DNA of 7,886 nucleotides from Thermoleophilia bacterium (GTDB taxonomy: Bacteria; Actinomycetota; Thermoleophilia; Gaiellales; Gaiellaceae): the NCBI GenBank assembly GCA_016844515.1, contig JAERMP010000104.1, positions 1 to 7,886 of the forward strand. Direction: 5' to 3'. Of the stretch, positions 5,143-7,886 are shown in pieces; position 1 is the first letter of the stretch, and every line of letters starts with the position of its first letter. Both the position numbers and the translations under genes were made by a program. The notes beneath the pieces were generated by a model. The model searched no databases. It saw nothing but the letters and a program-made list of their open reading frames with translations, and was not told the DNA's origin.

Positions 5143-5541
5143 TCAGGGGGCTCGTTCGAGATCGAGCGCGCACGAGTTGATGCAGTAGCGCTTTCCCGTC
5201 GGCGCAGGCCCGTCGTCGAAGATATGGCCGAGATGGCCACCGCAGGATGCACACGCCACCTCGGTGCGGATCATCCCGTAGCTGGCGTCGGTCTCCGTGA
5301 TGACACTGTCGAGCGCAGACGGCTCGAAGAAGCTCGGCCAGCCGCTGCCCGACTCGAACTTCGTCTCCGAGCGGAAGAGCTCCGCGCCGCACCCGGCGCA
5401 GCGGTAGATACCGGGCGCGTGCTCGTCCCAATACGCGCCGGTGAAGGCGCGTTCGGTTCCCTTCTGGCGCAGGATCGCGTACTTCTCAGCAGAGAGGCGC
5501 GCACGCCACTCCTCATCGGTGAGTTGCACCTTGGTTTCCAT
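5143..5541 (-). CDS. msrB: Peptide methionine-(R)-S-oxide reductase
   Basis: This 132-residue enzyme reduces the R epimer of methionine sulfoxide in oxidised proteins, with reducing power normally from thioredoxin. It has normal MsrB length. The structural zinc site is two CxxC pairs, C48-A-G-C51 and C97-A-S-C100. G-S-G-W-P-S-F (65-71) lines the active site, and the catalytic cysteine is C120 in K-R-Y-C-I-N-S. C124, in C-I-N-S-C-A-L, is an extra cysteine close to the catalytic one. Upstream [10 protein letters not shown] (103-112) is also typical. ATG 5541-5539 was chosen because [12 protein letters not shown] is a standard MsrB beginning; the frame stays open far upstream but runs antiphase through the hemolysin III gene. 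No signal peptide is visible, so it is cytoplasmic. It follows the hemolysin III gene after 23 bases. Confidence 0.95.
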   Translation of the reverse strand: METKVQLTDEEWRARLSAEKYAILRQKGTERAFTGAYWDEHAPGIYRCAGCGAELFRSETKFESGSGWPSFFEPSALDSVITETDASYGMIRTEVACASCGGHLGHIFDDGPAPTGKRYCINSCALDLERAP

Positions 5542-5564
5542 GACCCGAGGGTACCGCCCCGAGG

Positions 5565-6203
5565 TCAGAGCACTACGAGCGAGAGAGCGACGAATTGGAC
5601 GGCAGCAGCTGCGACGACAAGCAGGTGGAAGATCTCGTGGAAGCCGAGCGTGGCCGGAAACGGGTTGGGCCAGGTGGTCGCATACGCCATCGCCCCCACG
5701 CTGTAGAGCGCCCCACCCACGATCACGAGCACGGCTGCAGCGACACCGAGTGCCGGGAAGAGCTGAGGGATCAAGATGAGCCCGACCCATCCGACCCCGA
5801 GGTAGGCGACCGCCGAGAGCCATCGCGGCGCGTCGATCCAGACCAGATTCAAGACGATGCCGAGAATCGCCCCGGCCCAGACTGTGACGAGACCGACAAC
5901 TCTGGCCGTTCCACTGAATGCGACGAGCGCAAACGCCGTGTACGTGCCGGCGATGAAGACGAAGATCATCGCGTGGTCGAGACGGCGGGCGCGCAGCCGC
6001 GCCGTTGAGCTGCGCCACGGGAAGCGGTGGTACAGCGCGCTCGCTCCGAACATCGCGGCGAGCGCAACAGCGTAGACCCACACGGCGAACCGTTCGAGAT
6101 AGCCGTCGGCGAGAACGACGAGCGCCGTGCCGGCCACGACCGCTGCGATGAACGCGTACAAATGGAAGACACCACGCAACCGAGGCACGAGCACCTTCTC
6201 CAT
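5565..6203 (-). CDS. Hemolysin III / PAQR-family integral membrane protein
   Basis: This 212-residue, strongly hydrophobic protein has about seven predicted membrane segments. Conserved family motifs are [10 protein letters not shown] (9-18), S55-A-L-Y-H59-R-F-P-W, R-L-D76[15 protein letters not shown] (74-91) and G-F-H189-E-I-F-H193. The Ser, Asp and three His residues correspond to the buried zinc-type site and catalytic-like centre shared by YqfA/hemolysin III and eukaryotic adiponectin receptors. Despite the name, bacterial members are not established toxins; some influence membrane lipid fluidity and a hydrolase activity has been suggested. ATG 6203-6201 gives normal family length and lies 23 bases after the sufD stop, with a weak ribosome site. 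Its place directly behind sufD in the suf array is unusual and no functional link is evident. Confidence 0.92.
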   Translation of the reverse strand: MEKVLVPRLRGVFHLYAFIAAVVAGTALVVLADGYLERFAVWVYAVALAAMFGASALYHRFPWRSSTARLRARRLDHAMIFVFIAGTYTAFALVAFSGTARVVGLVTVWAGAILGIVLNLVWIDAPRWLSAVAYLGVGWVGLILIPQLFPALGVAAAVLVIVGGALYSVGAMAYATTWPNPFPATLGFHEIFHLLVVAAAAVQFVALSLVVL

Positions 6204-6226
6204 CGGCCGATACTGCCCGATCCAGG

Positions 6227-7393
6227 CTACGCCTGCGGGATGCGGGCTTCCAAGGCGGCCGCAAGCGCATCACGCACTGGCTCGAGCTCGACGCGGTCGA
6301 GGACGTCCTGGAAGAAGCCGCGCACGATCAACCGCTCCGCCTCGGCGCGCGAGAGCCCACGTGTCATCAGGTAGAAGAGCTGCTCTCGGTCGACCTGGCC
6401 GAGCGTCGCCCCATGGGTGCAGCGAACGTCGTTCGCCATGATCTCGAGCCCGGGGATGGAATCCGCGTGCGCCGTCTTCGAGAGCAGGAGGTTGCGGTTC
6501 TCCTGGTACGCGTTGGTCTTCTGCGCGCCTTCCTCGACGCGGATCATGCCGCGCCACACCGCCCGAGCAGTGTCGCGGAGCGCGCCCTTGAAGGCGAAGT
6601 CCGAGGTGGTGTTCGGCGCGATGTGCTCCTGGAAGGTGTCGTAGTCGAGGTGCTGTGTCCCATCGGCGAAGTACGCGCCCGTGACCCGTGACGTGGCACC
6701 AGGTCCCGCTAGGTCGTTCTGGATGCGCACCTTGCCCTTCGCGGAGCCGAAGCCACCCGCCACCCAGTCGAGCTCGGCATCGCGGCCGACGCGCGCGTGA
6801 TGAGACGCGAAGTGCCACGTGCGGCGCGACAGGTTCTGCACGGACACGTACTCGACCTTCGCACCTTGCTCGACGATGATCTCGACCGCGGCGTTCGAGT
6901 ACGCCGAGAGCTCCTGCGTCGCCGACGTGTACTCCTCGACCAGCGTGAAGCGGCTCTCCGGCTCGGCGACGATCAGCAAGCGCCAGAAGAGCGACCCGCC
7001 CTCGACGGAATTCGCGATGCGCACGTAGAGCGGCTTGTCGAGCACGACTCCGCGCGGTACTCGCACGAGCAGGCCGTGCTGCCACATCGCCGCGTTGTGC
7101 GCGGCGAACTTCTCGTCCGAGCCGACGAGCGAATACAGAAGCTCGTCGTCAGACGAGAGCAGCTCGAAGCGAATTCCCTCCGGAGCCCGATCGATCTCTA
7201 TCCCGGCTTCCCCGACGCGGGCGATACCCGCGACGTCGAGCTCGAGCATCGACGGTGCAGATGAGATCTCCGTCGCTCCGTTCGCGCTCCACGAGTCCGG
7301 GTCGAACCCTTTTAGGTCCGTGAACCGCCAGTGCTCGTCCTTCGTCGTCGGAAGGGGGAGCGCCGTGTAGCGCTCGAGGAGCTCAGCTCTCAT
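6227..7393 (-). CDS. sufD: SufD, Fe-S cluster assembly scaffold subunit
   Basis: This 388-residue protein pairs with SufB and the ATPase SufC to form the complex on which Fe-S clusters are built. The N-terminus [15 protein letters not shown] is the usual SufD opening. It is followed by the beta-helix core, with Y-S-N-A-A-V-E-I and N-L-S-R-R-T-W-H-F, and [11 protein letters not shown] near the end of the helix. Next come D-V-R-C325-T-H327-G-A-T-L-G-Q, with the family's conserved His, and the helical [17 protein letters not shown] tail. ATG 7393-7391 overlaps the VOC gene by 11 bases; ATG 7402 is an alternative adding three residues. Longer extensions would lie inside the VOC gene and are not family-like. 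There is no clear ribosome site, so translation probably depends on coupling. Shorter than E. coli SufD (about 420 residues) but normal for Gram-positive bacteria. Confidence 0.95.
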   Translation of the reverse strand: MRAELLERYTALPLPTTKDEHWRFTDLKGFDPDSWSANGATEISSAPSMLELDVAGIARVGEAGIEIDRAPEGIRFELLSSDDELLYSLVGSDEKFAAHNAAMWQHGLLVRVPRGVVLDKPLYVRIANSVEGGSLFWRLLIVAEPESRFTLVEEYTSATQELSAYSNAAVEIIVEQGAKVEYVSVQNLSRRTWHFASHHARVGRDAELDWVAGGFGSAKGKVRIQNDLAGPGATSRVTGAYFADGTQHLDYDTFQEHIAPNTTSDFAFKGALRDTARAVWRGMIRVEEGAQKTNAYQENRNLLLSKTAHADSIPGLEIMANDVRCTHGATLGQVDREQLFYLMTRGLSRAEAERLIVRGFFQDVLDRVELEPVRDALAAALEARIPQA

Positions 7394-7754
7394 GCGGGGC
7401 ATAGCGGCGATGCAGCATGAAGACGTTGCCGTCGGGATCGCTGAAGTGCGCCATGTGGCAGACGCTTGTGTCGAAGGTGTCGCCGGCAAAGACAATCCCT
7501 TTCGTCTCTAACTCACGGCGCGCTTCCTCGACGTCGGCGACGCGCAACGCAATCGGGGACGGGTGCGGGCCGGTGAACGACTGCCCCACATTAGTCGGGT
7601 CGAGCAGGTAGAGGCTCACGTTCTCGCCTAGTTGGAACTCCGGCCATGTACCTTCACCGATCTGCTCGAGCCCGAGCGTGTCGCGGTAGAACGCCGTGGA
7701 GCGTTCGAGATCCGTTACAGGCACCGAGACGAAGTCAACCCGCTCGACGATCAA
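7383..7754 (-). CDS. VOC-superfamily (glyoxalase/bleomycin-resistance-like) protein
   Basis: This 123-residue single-module VOC protein has the usual layout: [24 protein letters not shown] (6-29), an acidic patch W-P-E-F-Q-L (37-42), [15 protein letters not shown] (68-82), then [13 protein letters not shown] (98-110) and M-L-H-R-R-Y-A-P. Such proteins bind a metal at a beta-sheet cavity and serve as lyases, dioxygenases or ligand-sequestering proteins. The residue most members use as first metal ligand is D7 here rather than His, so the activity cannot be predicted. The only start that keeps the first strand is TTG 7754-7752, which overlaps the sufB stop as TTGA. The gene therefore sits between sufB and sufD and its end overlaps the sufD start, so it is translationally embedded in the suf operon. 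Confidence 0.85.
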   Translation of the reverse strand: MIVERVDFVSVPVTDLERSTAFYRDTLGLEQIGEGTWPEFQLGENVSLYLLDPTNVGQSFTGPHPSPIALRVADVEEARRELETKGIVFAGDTFDTSVCHMAHFSDPDGNVFMLHRRYAPHES

Positions 7755-7886
7755 CCGACAGAGCCCTCCATCTGGAGCTGGATCAGCCGGTTCATCTCGA
7801 CCGCGTATTCGAGCGGAAGCTCCTTCGTGATCGGCTCGACGAAGCCCGAAACAATCATGGCGCTGGCCTCACCTTCCGACAGGCCG
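7751..7886 (-). CDS. sufB: SufB, Fe-S scaffold subunit, C-terminal fragment
   Basis: The minus-strand frame entering at the right edge encodes 44 residues ending at TGA 7753-7751. It reads [19 protein letters not shown], then [24 protein letters not shown]. The segment from E-L-P through N-R-L-I-x-L-x-M-E-G-S-V-G is the characteristic SufB C-terminus, which distinguishes it from SufD. SufB carries the main cluster-building site of the SufBCD complex; that part and the start lie outside the window. Its stop codon shares bases with the TTG start of the VOC gene. No break is visible in the part present. It is the most upstream gene of the array seen here. Confidence 0.95.
   Translation of the reverse strand, partial: GLSEGEASAMIVSGFVEPITKELPLEYAVEMNRLIQLQMEGSVG

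Noticed and set aside
5542..6273. N-terminal extension of msrB by about 244 codons
   Set aside because: The open frame runs through the hemolysin III gene out of phase and is not protein-like; MsrB homology begins at ATG 5541.

Overview
The window is GC-rich chromosomal DNA. Its gene order and protein motifs suggest a Gram-positive high-GC bacterium, most likely Actinomycetota and perhaps a deep branch such as Thermoleophilia. That placement is inferred from codon bias, GTG/TTG starts, a SufU-type scaffold and a Rieske ferredoxin beside suf genes; no rRNA is present to confirm it. I see no tRNA, rRNA, CRISPR array, insertion sequence, phage gene or origin.

Layout. Bases 1-237 (+) hold the C-terminal end of an NADPH-dependent FMN reductase-like flavoprotein, followed by a perfect 11-bp stem-loop. 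Bases 238-630 hold no convincing gene. They do hold a 17-bp perfect tandem repeat, several stem-loops and a minus-strand near-perfect Shine-Dalgarno sequence with no obvious gene behind it. From 631 to the right edge every gene is on the minus strand and tightly spaced, so transcription runs from 7886 down to 631. In that order: sufB (last 44 residues only), a VOC/glyoxalase-like protein (TTG start inside the sufB stop), sufD, a hemolysin III/PAQR-type membrane protein, msrB, a GYD-domain protein, a class I SAM methyltransferase with an N-terminal Cys motif, a stand-alone Lon N-terminal domain protein, sufS, sufU, a Rieske ferredoxin, and an O-methyltransferase.

How the genes work together. 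SufB and SufD are scaffold subunits of the SUF Fe-S assembly machine. SufS (cysteine desulfurase) supplies sulfur, SufU accepts it, and the Rieske protein is a probable Fe-S client or electron carrier. sufC is not seen here and may lie beyond the right edge, upstream of sufB. Unusually, sufB/sufD are separated from sufS/sufU by about 2.8 kb (3395-6226) carrying five non-SUF genes. One of these, MsrB, repairs oxidised methionine, which fits an oxidative-stress theme. Several gene pairs overlap at ATGA or TTGA, indicating translational coupling. Hairpins around the GYD gene and between sufU and the Rieske gene divide the array into probable expression sub-blocks.

No clearly new defence or mobile system is visible. 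The points most worth a second look are the interrupted suf operon, the SufU lacking the usual inter-cysteine insertion, the structured 162-nt leader before the Rieske gene, and the orphan Shine-Dalgarno with its tandem repeat near 345-477.
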